A DNA stretch of 17,174 nt from JACZUI01 sp041599115 (GTDB lineage Bacteria > Actinomycetota > Acidimicrobiia > Spongiisociales > ZC4RG35): NCBI GenBank assembly GCA_041599115.1, contig JBFHXF010000036.1, positions 1 through 17,174 of the forward strand, read 5' to 3'. Shown piece after piece: positions 7,647-15,176 of this stretch; position 1 is the first letter of the stretch; the number at the start of each line of letters is the position of its first letter. The notes under the pieces are model-generated. The model made no database searches. It was not told the DNA's origin and saw only the letters and a list, made by a program, of their open reading frames with translations. Made by a program: the position numbers and the translations under genes.

Positions 7647-7916
7647 TTGAAGCGCACTACGAAGCGATTGGCAAAGCGGGTGCTGGGCACCTCGAATCTG
7701 TTCACCGCCGGGTGGACCCGTACGATGCAGGGCCTCCGGACGGGCGACCAGACGGATCTCTACCTTGGCCTCGGCATCGCCGCACTGGCGTTCCTGCAAA
7801 GAACGGCACCGCGCAAAAGGTTGATCTACCGCAAGGCGATCCCAGAAGGGTCAGCGATAGTCGTCCACAGTCGGGGTGATGGAGACCCAAAGATCAAGGT
7901 GATCCGTCCCAAATAG
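7647..7916 (+). CDS. Conserved-looking 89-residue basic protein of unknown function
   Basis: I do not recognise a named family. The protein starts with a strongly basic, probably amphipathic segment (KRTTKRLAKR), then SNLFTAGWTRTMQGLRTGDQTD, a short hydrophobic stretch LYLGLGIAALAFL (about 39-51), a basic RTAPRKR turn and a beta-like tail ending KIKVIRPK. The layout suggests a small membrane-associated protein. The frame opens with TTG; a purine-rich GAGGAAGG lies 14 nt upstream, which is far for an SD, so the start is uncertain. It is divergent from the trmI microprotein (40 bp) and converges on the 64-residue membrane gene with an 8-bp gap. Confidence 0.62.
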   Translation: MKRTTKRLAKRVLGTSNLFTAGWTRTMQGLRTGDQTDLYLGLGIAALAFLQRTAPRKRLIYRKAIPEGSAIVVHSRGDGDPKIKVIRPK

Positions 7917-7924
7917 GTGACAGA

Positions 7925-8119
7925 TCAGACCCGGTAGACCTCGACCAGGGTCTTGTTTCGGGAACCACGGCGGCGGCCGACCAGAAAGGCAATCGCCACC
8001 AGGATGGCAATCGCCACTCCCGCCATTACAGCTGTGTCTCTGGCGGATTCCCGGGTCTCCTCAACAGCTCCCAGAATCTCACGCGCCTTGGCCTCGATGT
8101 CGTCCCTAGTGACTGTCAT
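7925..8119 (-). CDS. Small single-pass membrane protein (64 residues)
   Basis: The N-terminal part (about 1-30) is a charged helix, TRDDIEAKAREILGAVEETRESARD. One transmembrane helix follows at about 31-47 (MAGVAIAILVAIAFLVG), then a basic GRRRGSRN anchor and a short tail ending KTLVEVYRV. This arrangement is common in small actinobacterial membrane proteins of the DUF3618-like type that sit beside holin-superfamily proteins; the function is unknown. The ATG lies inside the end of the upstream gene (14-nt overlap), so the two are probably co-expressed. Confidence 0.7.
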   Translation of the reverse strand: MTVTRDDIEAKAREILGAVEETRESARDTAVMAGVAIAILVAIAFLVGRRRGSRNKTLVEVYRV

Positions 8120-8408
8120 CTTGCATTCTCCAAACCACGAGACCGGCCGCGCCGGCAGCTCCCAGCGCGGTGAGAAACCGGGCGAGAACTACCCACCATG
8201 GGCCCTCGGGCAATACCACCTTGAGAAGACTGTAGAGGGCGAACACCAGGAAGATGGTGCCGAATGAGAGGACCAGGGCTCCTCCCAGACCCATTCCGGC
8301 GTGTCGTCCGAGACGTTTGGCCGGCTCGATGGTCTCTTGACGCAGGTAGTCCCGCGACATGTCGATGAGCTCACGTGTCAGTTGCGGTATTTCTCGTGGA
8401 CGGGCCAT
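8106..8408 (-). CDS. Holin-superfamily/DUF1469-like membrane protein
   Basis: This is a 100-residue protein with an amphipathic N-terminus (PQLTRELIDMSRDYLRQET, then EPAKRLGRHAG) and two transmembrane helices at about 41-62 and 71-92, joined by VVLPEGPWW. It resembles the actinobacterial holin-X/DUF1469 (Phage_holin_3_6) proteins, which are chromosomal membrane proteins of unclear function and not evidence of a prophage. The frame extends seven codons upstream to a TTG, but the ATG at 8406-8408 fits family N-termini better. No SD is evident. It is divergent from the MFS gene (62 bp). Confidence 0.72.
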   Translation of the reverse strand: MARPREIPQLTRELIDMSRDYLRQETIEPAKRLGRHAGMGLGGALVLSFGTIFLVFALYSLLKVVLPEGPWWVVLARFLTALGAAGAAGLVVWRMQDDSH

Positions 8409-8433
8409 GGCTGGCACAGAGGCTAACAAGGCG

Positions 8434-8461
8434 TGGACACGACGTCATAGCGGGTTATGGT
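8434..8461 (+). promoter_or_regulatory. Candidate promoter for the MFS gene, possibly leaderless
   Basis: TGGACA (8434-8439, 5 of 6 to -35) and TATGGT (8456-8461, 4 of 6 to -10) are 16 bp apart. The expected start of transcription at about 8468-8471 coincides with the GTG chosen for the MFS gene, which has no SD. That agrees with a leaderless mRNA, common in actinobacteria. Confidence 0.45.
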
Positions 8462-8470
8462 GCCGATTCA

Positions 8471-9751
8471 GTGAAATCATTGAAATCGCTGACCGCGCTA
8501 GGCCCGAGATATATGGCGCTCTGGGTGGGTCAGACCATCAGTCAGTTCGGCACCTATGTTGCGTTCTTGACGCTTCCCCTTTTGGTCCTCCATATCCAGG
8601 AGACCTCGGGGCGGGGCACGACACTCGATTTCTCCATCGCCTATGCAATGGAGACGGTGCCCGCCCTCCTCGTCGGGCTCATTGGTGGCGTCCTCCTGGA
8701 CCGATGGCATCTTCGCCCGGTGATGGTGGCCGCCGACCTCATCAGAGCCTCGGCCTTCTTCTATCTGGCCGCCACTGTGGACGCCTATGGAACCGGTACT
8801 GTTTTCGTGATCGCGTTCCTGGTCGGTTCAATGACCACGATGTTCGATGGAGCCCTTTACGCCCTTATTCCCTCAATAATCCCGGAGGACCGACTGTCCG
8901 AGGGCAATGGGCTGGTGGCAGCGAGCCAGCAGGCGAACTTTGCCCTGGGTCCTCTGGCCGCTGGGGTCCTGGCCGCTTTCTCCGGGGGCCCTGAGCTGGG
9001 TCTGTTCCTCAACGGTCTGACCTTTGTAGCCTCGGCCGTAACCCTCAAATGGGTCGGCCGCGTGGTTCATCATCGTCCGTCAGGCCAATCTCATCGGCCC
9101 TTCTTGACCGAGGCGGCTGACGGCTTGCGCTACCTCTGGGCGGAGCCCCGGCTTCGCATCACCACGATCGCCTCCGCGATTCCGAACTTCGTGATGGGTT
9201 TCATCGAGGCCACTTTCGTGGTGCTGGCATTCTGGGTCCTAGGTGCGGAAAGTGAGATCGAAGTTGGGGTTCTCCTCGCTGCGATGGGAATCGGCGGCGT
9301 TATCGGCGCTCTCGTGGCACCTGCCATCGCCCGACGCATTGGAGTGGGCAAGACGCTGGTCCTCGGCATGGGCATCACCGGCATCGGGATGTTCGCGGTG
9401 ATGTTCACCACCTTTGGTGCGACCGCGCTGGCCCTTCAGGTCGGTTGGATGATCGGTGTCTCCGTGATCAATGTCCCCCTGGCCACCATCCGGCAGCACT
9501 ATTCGGCTCCAGCAATGATGGGGCGAGTCATCTCCGCTTCCCGGGCGATCGGATGGGCGACTTTGCCAATCGGGGCCTTGGTCGGTGGGTGGCTGGGATC
9601 AAGTCAGAGCAGCTATCCCTGGGTTGCAAGGCTGTTTCCGCTGCTCCTCATCGGTACCGCTGTCTGGCTGGCCAAGACGGTGGTATGGAAGGACGCCTTT
9701 GGGCCGGACACCCGCCCCACGACGGGGTCTCACGCCGGTGTCGAGATCTAG
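8471..9751 (+). CDS. MFS transporter (MFS_3-like, probable efflux)
   Basis: This is a 426-residue integral membrane protein of the major facilitator superfamily, with roughly 10-12 hydrophobic helices. The loop 2-3 signature appears as GGVLLDRWHLRP (about 72-83), close to the family motif A. The N-terminus (ALWVGQTISQFGTYVAFLTLPLL) and the segment GALYALIPSIIPEDRLSEGNGLVAASQQ are typical of the MFS_3 / DHA3 group, proton-driven exporters of drugs or siderophores. The substrate cannot be read from sequence. The frame is open back to 8375, but that would overlap the divergent holin-like gene; GTG at 8471 (MKSLKSLTALGPRYMALW when initiated) is preferred. It is followed after 9 nt by the beta-propeller gene. 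Confidence 0.85.
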   Translation: MKSLKSLTALGPRYMALWVGQTISQFGTYVAFLTLPLLVLHIQETSGRGTTLDFSIAYAMETVPALLVGLIGGVLLDRWHLRPVMVAADLIRASAFFYLAATVDAYGTGTVFVIAFLVGSMTTMFDGALYALIPSIIPEDRLSEGNGLVAASQQANFALGPLAAGVLAAFSGGPELGLFLNGLTFVASAVTLKWVGRVVHHRPSGQSHRPFLTEAADGLRYLWAEPRLRITTIASAIPNFVMGFIEATFVVLAFWVLGAESEIEVGVLLAAMGIGGVIGALVAPAIARRIGVGKTLVLGMGITGIGMFAVMFTTFGATALALQVGWMIGVSVINVPLATIRQHYSAPAMMGRVISASRAIGWATLPIGALVGGWLGSSQSSYPWVARLFPLLLIGTAVWLAKTVVWKDAFGPDTRPTTGSHAGVEI

Positions 9752-9760
9752 ACGCCGCCC

Positions 9761-11011
9761 GTGAGCGCCTTGCGGCTGCTGGGATACGGCCTCCTGGTGA
9801 TCGGAATCACGCTTGCAGCTCTCGCCGTCAACGCATTACACGGTGGCATCGAGGCCTCGCCCTTGGTCGCCGTGCGCGGCGTTTCCCCCGATGCCACCAG
9901 CGATAACGGTCAGCGGAAGCTGGCGCGAGCTGAGGATGGAGAGCTCTATCTCGCCTATTCCAGTCCCGTCAATGGAGTTGAGCAGGCCCATGTTTCGTTC
10001 TCCCTCGACGATGGCCGGAGTTGGAAGCCGGAAACGGTTCTCGCCCAACCCGGAGTTTGGTCGGACCTGGCCACCATTGCCGCCGGGCCAAACGGAAGGC
10101 TCGACGCTGCCTGGGTGGATTACACCTCGGTGGGACAGGTCTGGTACGCCTCGCTTCAGAATGGGGTCTGGTCGAAATACGAGAAGATCTCCCCCGGAGA
10201 CACCTACGCGGGCTTTCCCGCAATGGTGATCGTGGATGGCGCGGCCAACGTCCTTTGGTACGCCGCCAAACCGGACCCGACAACGGAGCACGGGTCGGCT
10301 TATGAGATCATTCACACCATCCAAAAGGACGGAATCTGGTCAACGCCGGAACTTCTCTCAACAGATTCCGAGGATGCGCTCAACCCGGCCCTGGCAGTCG
10401 GACCGGATGGAGACCTCGAGGCAGCCTGGTTTCAGATATTTCAAGGTGTCTACGGGGCCCAGGTCGCCCGGTACGACGGAAACTCCTGGACCCCGCCCAT
10501 ACTGATATCGACGCCTGCGTCGACCGCCACCGGTGTTTCGATAGCGGTCGACACCGCCGGATCAGTCCACCTCGTCTGGGAGCAAACCGGGGGCGACAGC
10601 GAAGGGGTGGGGTATTCCCGTTTCCAAGCGGGTCTATGGAGCGAACCGATCATGATAAGCGAGGCGCTCTCTCAGGATCCGGTCGTTGCCACAGACTCCC
10701 AGAACCGTGTCGCCGTGCTTTGGGGAGAAGACGGCAAGATCCGCGCCCGGTTATGGGACGGCGGCTGGTCGGACGCGGTCACCCTCGGTCCCGGGACCAA
10801 TCCGTCCTCTCTTTCCGGTGACCGCATTCTGGTCACCTGGACCCGTCAGACCGAAGCCGGATATGAGTTGGTCACTTCCTATCTCGAGACAACAGTGAGA
10901 TTGACGCTTACCGCTGGCTTCGAGGGGGCCGGGAGCGCCCTCGCCGTGTCTGCCGCCATCTGGCTGTTGGTGGCAGCCCGCAGACGACGATCAGTTCTCG
11001 GTGACGCCTGA
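9761..11011 (+). CDS. Membrane-anchored BNR-like beta-propeller protein
   Basis: This is a 416-residue protein starting at GTG. An N-terminal hydrophobic segment (about 5-25, LRLLGYGLLVIGITLAALAV) acts as signal or anchor. The middle is a series of propeller-like repeats with the recurring pattern of a Gly/Asp turn, W-S, then P-x-x-I/L-S: DDGRSWKPETVL, NGVWSKYEKIS, DGIWSTPELLS, GNSWTPPILIS, AGLWSEPIMIS, GGWSDAVTLG. Each alternates with strands such as GRLDAAWV, GDLEAAWF and GSVHLVWEQ. A C-terminal helix (about 386-404) followed by RRRR is a second membrane anchor. It belongs to the sialidase/BNR-repeat superfamily by fold, but sialidase catalytic residues were not identified, so binding rather than catalysis is likely. 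It is co-transcribed with the MFS gene; its tail overlaps oppF by 21 nt on the opposite strand. Confidence 0.72.
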   Translation: MSALRLLGYGLLVIGITLAALAVNALHGGIEASPLVAVRGVSPDATSDNGQRKLARAEDGELYLAYSSPVNGVEQAHVSFSLDDGRSWKPETVLAQPGVWSDLATIAAGPNGRLDAAWVDYTSVGQVWYASLQNGVWSKYEKISPGDTYAGFPAMVIVDGAANVLWYAAKPDPTTEHGSAYEIIHTIQKDGIWSTPELLSTDSEDALNPALAVGPDGDLEAAWFQIFQGVYGAQVARYDGNSWTPPILISTPASTATGVSIAVDTAGSVHLVWEQTGGDSEGVGYSRFQAGLWSEPIMISEALSQDPVVATDSQNRVAVLWGEDGKIRARLWDGGWSDAVTLGPGTNPSSLSGDRILVTWTRQTEAGYELVTSYLETTVRLTLTAGFEGAGSALAVSAAIWLLVAARRRRSVLGDA

Positions 11012-12046
11012 GATCGACAACACGGTTCGGATCTCAGGGAAATGACAGGCAACCAGCTGTCCGCCCCCGAGATCCCTGAGCTCGGGCGTCTCCACGGCAC
11101 AGATCTCCTCCGCCTTCCAGCAGCGGGTGCGAAAGACGCAACCTGAAGGTGGGTCAGCGGGACTGGGCAGATCCCCTTCGAGAACGATCCGCTCACGATT
11201 TCGCTCGATCTCGCGATCGGCGACGGGCACTGCCGAAAGAAGAGCCTGGGTGTAGGGGTGCTGCGGTTCGTCGTAGATCTGCCCCCTCGTGCCTGTCTCG
11301 ACTATGTGGCCCAGGTACATCACGGAGACCCTCGTGGAGATGTGGCGGACCACCGCTAGGTCGTGGGCGATGAACAGATAGGCGATCCCGAATTCCTTTT
11401 GGATGTCCTGGAGCAGATTGACCAGCTGGGCCTGGATGGAGACGTCGAGGGCCGATACCGGCTCGTCGGCGATTATGAGCTTGGGGTCGAGGGCAAGCGC
11501 CCGGGCAACACCGATCCTCTGGCGTTGGCCGCCCGAGAACTGATGGGGGTAGCGATTGGCGTGTTCGGGGTTGAGTCCAACGACCTCGAGCAGCTCTTTG
11601 GCCTTTGCCTTTCGAGCTGTTTCGTCACCTATGTCATGGATGACCAGCGGCTCGGTGATGATGTCCCGGACGGTCATCCTCGGGTTGAGTGAGGCGAAGG
11701 GATCCTGGAAGATGATCTGCATATCCCGGCGGACCTCGCGCATGTCCCTTTTATTGAGAGCGAGGATATCCCGTCCTTCGAAGAAAACCCTTCCCGATGT
11801 CGGTTCGTAGAGCCTGAGAATGGCGCGCCCGGTAGTTGATTTCCCGCAACCGGACTCACCTACGAGACCGTGAGACTCACCTTCTTGAACTTTGAAGCTG
11901 ACCCCGTCGACGGCTTTGACGTCGCCGATGTGCTTCTTGAAGACAATTCCCTGGGTGAGGGGAAACCACTTGACCAGATCCTTCACCACCAACAATGCAT
12001 CCGACCCGAAATCAACGGGCGAAACAACCTGCTGCTCGCTAGTCAT
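10991..12046 (-). CDS. oppF: Oligopeptide ABC importer ATPase OppF
   Basis: This is the second ATP-binding subunit of the peptide importer, on the cytoplasmic face. It has 351 residues. Walker A is GESGCGKST (63-71), the Q-loop is FQDP, the ABC signature SGGQRQR (171-177), Walker B LIIADEP (190-196) and the switch His is in IAHDL. The N-terminal WFPLTQGIVFKKHIGDVKAVDGVSF region and the C-terminal oligopeptide/dipeptide domain (HPYTQALLSAVP) are typical of OppF/DppF. Four cysteines at 303, 309, 316 and 334 match the [4Fe-4S] site described in some Opp/Dpp ATPases. The start overlaps the oppD stop (ATGA). Confidence 0.95.
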   Translation of the reverse strand: MTSEQQVVSPVDFGSDALLVVKDLVKWFPLTQGIVFKKHIGDVKAVDGVSFKVQEGESHGLVGESGCGKSTTGRAILRLYEPTSGRVFFEGRDILALNKRDMREVRRDMQIIFQDPFASLNPRMTVRDIITEPLVIHDIGDETARKAKAKELLEVVGLNPEHANRYPHQFSGGQRQRIGVARALALDPKLIIADEPVSALDVSIQAQLVNLLQDIQKEFGIAYLFIAHDLAVVRHISTRVSVMYLGHIVETGTRGQIYDEPQHPYTQALLSAVPVADREIERNRERIVLEGDLPSPADPPSGCVFRTRCWKAEEICAVETPELRDLGGGQLVACHFPEIRTVLSISGVTEN

Positions 12047-13104
12047 TCGCCCGCCCCGGCGCCGACCGCTCCCGACCTGACTTCTTCGGCGCGATGACAG
12101 GCGACCATCCCCCCGTAGCCGGGGATCCCGCGCAAAAGAGGCTTTTCTTGTCTGCAGCGATCAATCGAATATGGGCACCTGGGGCTGAATGAGCAGCCGC
12201 GTGGGAGATTGATCAAACTCGGGGGTATCCCCTCGATAGGGGTGAGCCGGTCGTCGTCGCCTATCAAAGCGGGTATCGAGCGCATCAATCCCTCTGCATA
12301 AGGATGGGCGTGGGCTCCGTAGAACTCATCCGCTCCAGCCTTCTCGACGACACTCCCGGCGTACATGAGCTGCACGGTGTCGGCGACCGAGGCAACGACA
12401 CCCAAGTCATGGGTGATCAGAATGAGCCCCATGTTGTGTTCTTCCTGGAGGCTGGCCAGCAGCTCCATGATCTGCGCCTGGACCGTCACGTCGAGGGCCG
12501 TGGTCGGCTCGTCGGCGATCAACACGGCAGGGTCCAGGGAAAGTGCTATGGCGATCATCACTCGTTGCCGCATCCCGCCGGAGAACTGATGCGGATAGTC
12601 GCCGACCCGACGCCGCGCCTCAGGAATGCGGACCTGATCCATCAACTCGATGGCCGCTTCTGTGGCCTCCTTTTTCGACGCTCCCCGATGAACCCGGAAC
12701 ATCTCGCCTATCTGTTTGCCGACCGAATACACCGGGTTCAAAGAGGTGAGCGGGTCCTGGAAGATCATGGCGATCTCCTGGCCCCGCACCTTGCGACGGT
12801 CGCCATCGCTGAGATCGGCAAGATTCTGCCCGCGGAAACGAATCGCATCGGAGGTGACCACACCCGGGGGGGAGGGAACGATCCCCATGATCGCCTGAGC
12901 GGTGACGCTCTTGCCGCTACCCGATTCGCCAATGATTGCAAGGGTCTCCCCCGCGGCCAGGGTGAAGCTAACCGACTCGACGGCTTTCACGACCCCGGCG
13001 TCGGTGCGAAACTCGACGCTGAGATTCTCCACCTCGAGCAGTGTCTCCCCGGTCTTCTGGAGGTGGGTCGGGACGTCTGTGACTGTCACTAAGCCTTCTT
13101 CCAT
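12043..13104 (-). CDS. oppD: Oligopeptide ABC importer ATPase OppD
   Basis: This is the first ATP-binding subunit of the importer, with 353 residues. Walker A is GESGSGKS (59-66), then FQDPLTSLNPVYSVGKQI, ABC signature SGGMRQR (175-181), Walker B VLIADEP (194-200) and the switch His in ITHDLGVV. The C-terminal region AHPYAEGLMRSIP, with cysteines at 304, 310, 317 and 336, is the oligo_HPY domain with a probable [4Fe-4S] site. The frame is open 128 codons further upstream inside oppC, but that part is low-complexity shadow translation. The chosen ATG overlaps the oppC TAA (TAATG). GTG at codon 6, preceded by GAAGAAGG, is an alternative start. Confidence 0.94.
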   Translation of the reverse strand: MEEGLVTVTDVPTHLQKTGETLLEVENLSVEFRTDAGVVKAVESVSFTLAAGETLAIIGESGSGKSVTAQAIMGIVPSPPGVVTSDAIRFRGQNLADLSDGDRRKVRGQEIAMIFQDPLTSLNPVYSVGKQIGEMFRVHRGASKKEATEAAIELMDQVRIPEARRRVGDYPHQFSGGMRQRVMIAIALSLDPAVLIADEPTTALDVTVQAQIMELLASLQEEHNMGLILITHDLGVVASVADTVQLMYAGSVVEKAGADEFYGAHAHPYAEGLMRSIPALIGDDDRLTPIEGIPPSLINLPRGCSFSPRCPYSIDRCRQEKPLLRGIPGYGGMVACHRAEEVRSGAVGAGAGE

Positions 13105-14123
13105 TACCTCATACGCGGATCGAGAGCGTCTCTTACTACGTCTCCGAGCAACAGGAATCCGAGAACCGTCAGCGAGAGGAACACGCCGGGGAACAGCAGC
13201 AAGTGAGGCGTGGAGAGGATCCGATCCTGGGCGTCGTTGATCATCAACCCCCAGGAGATCGCGGGGAGTTGCAGACCGATTCCCAGAAAGGAGAGGGCCG
13301 CCTCGGCTCCGATGATCCCCCCGATCCCGATCATCGCGTAGACGATTGCCGGGGCCATAGCATTGGGGAATACGTGACGGAAGAGAATCCGGTTGTTGGA
13401 GGCGCCAAGGGCCCGGGCAGCCTCGACGTATTCCTTCTCCCGAGCTTGGATCACCGCTCCACGGAAGATCCGGGAAAGAGTCGGCCACCCAAAGACACCG
13501 ATCACGATGAGGAGGTGCCAGACCGTTCGGCCGGTCTCGGGGGCGATTGCGTTGAGGAAGAGGATGGCGGCGATTATGAAGGGGAAAGCGAACAGGATGT
13601 CAACGAAGCGCCCGATGAGGACGTCGCTCCAACCCCCGTAAAACCCTGAGATCCCGCCAAGCGTGAGACCGATTATGGACAGCAGGATGGTGCCCCCGAG
13701 ACCGATGATTATCGAGACCCGGGCCCCATGGATCACCCTGGTGTAGTAGTCGCAGCCCAGGATGTCAGTGCCAAACCAGTGCTGGGCAGATGGCTTCAGC
13801 AAGTCCTGAAACTCGCCGGTATCCGGGTTTCGCAATGCGCACACCCGGGGATCATGAGTCGCCGGCGACGGCGCAGTGAATATGCCAGGTGCTATGGCCA
13901 TCAGTGTGAAGAGACCGATCAGGGAGGCCGCCAGCCAGAAAAGCTTGCGTCTTCTGACGTCCTTCCAGGCGTCGCTGAAGAGGCCGGCTTCTTTCTCAAT
14001 GACCATCACGTCCCCGGCCAACGCCGCCTCCAAAGCCGCTTCTGCAGTCTGTTCGTGAAGCGCCTGGCCCTCGAGTTCCTCCTCGGCGTGTGATCCCGGG
14101 TTGCGGTACCCGGAGTCACTCAT
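13104..14123 (-). CDS. oppC: Oligopeptide ABC importer permease OppC
   Basis: This is an inner-membrane permease subunit that pairs with OppB to form the translocation path. It has 339 residues from the ATG at 14121-14123. It has a long charged cytoplasmic N-terminus (about 1-60), TM1 at 61-79, the OppC hallmark HWFGTDILGCDYYTRVIHGA (from residue 115), further helices, and the EAA loop EAARALGASNNRILFRHVFPN (from 234) that contacts the ATPases. The end DVVRDALDPRMR is typical of the family. It overlaps oppB by 8 nt and oppD by 1 nt. The open frame extends 26 codons upstream within oppB, without family similarity. Confidence 0.95.
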   Translation of the reverse strand: MSDSGYRNPGSHAEEELEGQALHEQTAEAALEAALAGDVMVIEKEAGLFSDAWKDVRRRKLFWLAASLIGLFTLMAIAPGIFTAPSPATHDPRVCALRNPDTGEFQDLLKPSAQHWFGTDILGCDYYTRVIHGARVSIIIGLGGTILLSIIGLTLGGISGFYGGWSDVLIGRFVDILFAFPFIIAAILFLNAIAPETGRTVWHLLIVIGVFGWPTLSRIFRGAVIQAREKEYVEAARALGASNNRILFRHVFPNAMAPAIVYAMIGIGGIIGAEAALSFLGIGLQLPAISWGLMINDAQDRILSTPHLLLFPGVFLSLTVLGFLLLGDVVRDALDPRMR

Positions 14124-15042
14124 AACGAATGCGGGGGTCGAGGGCGGCGTAGAGCAGGTCGATGATGAGGCTGGCCATGAGATAGATGACCACGGCGGCA
14201 ATGGAAAACCCTACAACAATGGCGTGATCGCGCGAGCCGATCGCCCGCACCATGGTCTGACCCATCCCCGGGATGTTGAATACCGTCTCGGTGATGATGG
14301 CGCCACCCAACAGCCCGGCCAGGTCTAGGCCGATAAACGTCACCACCGGTATCAAAGCGTTACGCAGGGCATGACGCCCGACGACCCGGGTCTGGGGAAG
14401 GCCCTTGGCCTTTGCGGTCTGGATGTAGTCCTCTCGCAGAGCCTCGCTGAGAGTGGTGCGGGTGAGCCGTGCCACATAAGCCAGCGAAAGGATCGCCAGC
14501 ACGATCGCCGGCAATACGTAGGAGATCGCACCGTCCTTGATGCCACCGACCGGGAATATGTTGAATTTGATTGCGAAAACACTCTGGGCGGCAAACCCCA
14601 TCACGAACACAGGAACCGCCACCGCGAAAGTGGTCGACACCAACACCAATTGGTCTAAGAATTTATCCTTCTTCAGGGCGGCCATCACCCCCGCCCCCAG
14701 TCCGACAATGACCTCGATGACAATGGCCATTCCGGCGAGCTTCGCCGTACGTGGGAATGTCTCTCTAAAGATGTCACTGACCTGTCGACGGCGAAGAACC
14801 GACTCACCGAGATCGCCCTGAATGACATCACCCATGTAGAGCACGTATTGCTTCCACACTGGCTCGTCGAGGTGGTACCGATGGATCAAAGTGGCGCGGA
14901 CCGTTGGGGGCATCTGGCGCTCTCCCCCCAATGCCGCCACCGGGTCGCCGGGAAGGGCGAATCCGGCGAAGAACACCAGCATGGAGGCACCGATGAATGT
15001 CGGAATCATCAAGAGGAGGCGACGAACGGTGTACCTGAACAC
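14116..15042 (-). CDS. oppB: Oligopeptide ABC importer permease OppB
   Basis: This is a 308-residue inner-membrane permease with about six helices. The N-terminus FRYTVRRLLLMIPTFIGASM is the standard OppB/DppB start and fixes the GTG start codon. The family segments LPGDPV, YHLDEPVWKQYVLYMGDVIQGDLGES and the EAA loop EDYIQTAKAKGLPQTRVVGR (204-223) are present. The C-terminus LLYAALDPRIRYE is typical. No SD precedes the GTG. It is separated from oppA by a 134-nt spacer with two hairpins. Confidence 0.95.
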   Translation of the reverse strand: MFRYTVRRLLLMIPTFIGASMLVFFAGFALPGDPVAALGGERQMPPTVRATLIHRYHLDEPVWKQYVLYMGDVIQGDLGESVLRRRQVSDIFRETFPRTAKLAGMAIVIEVIVGLGAGVMAALKKDKFLDQLVLVSTTFAVAVPVFVMGFAAQSVFAIKFNIFPVGGIKDGAISYVLPAIVLAILSLAYVARLTRTTLSEALREDYIQTAKAKGLPQTRVVGRHALRNALIPVVTFIGLDLAGLLGGAIITETVFNIPGMGQTMVRAIGSRDHAIVVGFSIAAVVIYLMASLIIDLLYAALDPRIRYE

Positions 15043-15112
15043 CGGGGCATCGTAGTGGGGTTGACCCCGACCGCAACTGCTATCCGGGGATGATGTCGCC
15101 GGGATGACAAAT

Positions 15113-15142
15113 GAGAAGAGGCCCCTTGCAGGGCCTCTTCTC
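15113..15142 (-). terminator. Strong hairpin in the oppA-oppB spacer
   Basis: A perfect 12-bp inverted repeat (GAGAAGAGGCCC at 15113-15124, GGGCCTCTTCTC at 15131-15142) encloses a 6-nt loop. On the minus strand it is followed by ATTTGT, a weak U-tract. Placed after a binding-protein gene and before its permease genes, such a stem commonly stops part of the transcription or protects the upstream mRNA, giving more OppA than OppBCDF. Confidence 0.65.
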
Positions 15143-15149
15143 CAGTCAG

Positions 15150-15167
15150 GACTCTCTCACGAGAGTC
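15150..15167 (-). other. Second hairpin just after oppA
   Basis: GACTCTC (15150-15156) and GAGAGTC (15161-15167) form a perfect 7-bp stem with a 4-nt loop. It begins 9 nt beyond the oppA stop on the minus strand and 7 nt before the larger hairpin, so the oppA mRNA end would carry two tandem stems. Confidence 0.5.
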
Positions 15168-15176
15168 GGGCTAATG

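Noticed and set aside
7515..7799. N-terminal extension of the trmI frame upstream to 7799
   Set aside because: The extra 95 codons overlap the microprotein and the plus-strand 89-residue gene, show no family similarity, and the ATG at 7512-7514 matches the TrmI N-terminus.
8106..8408. Prophage remnant suggested by the holin-like protein
   Set aside because: No other phage genes, integrase or attachment repeats are present; proteins of this superfamily are ordinary chromosomal genes in actinobacteria.
8375..8470. Earlier GTG/ATG-type start for the MFS gene
   Set aside because: It would overlap the divergent holin-like gene, and the extra residues do not resemble an MFS N-terminus; the promoter-like pair points to GTG 8471.
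12304..13092. 262-codon plus-strand frame opposite oppD
   Set aside because: It mirrors the oppD coding sequence on the other strand and has no family similarity.
13105..13488. N-terminal extension of oppD inside oppC
   Set aside because: The 128 extra residues are Arg/Pro/Gly-rich shadow translation of oppC; normal OppD length and the TAATG overlap support the ATG at 13102-13104.
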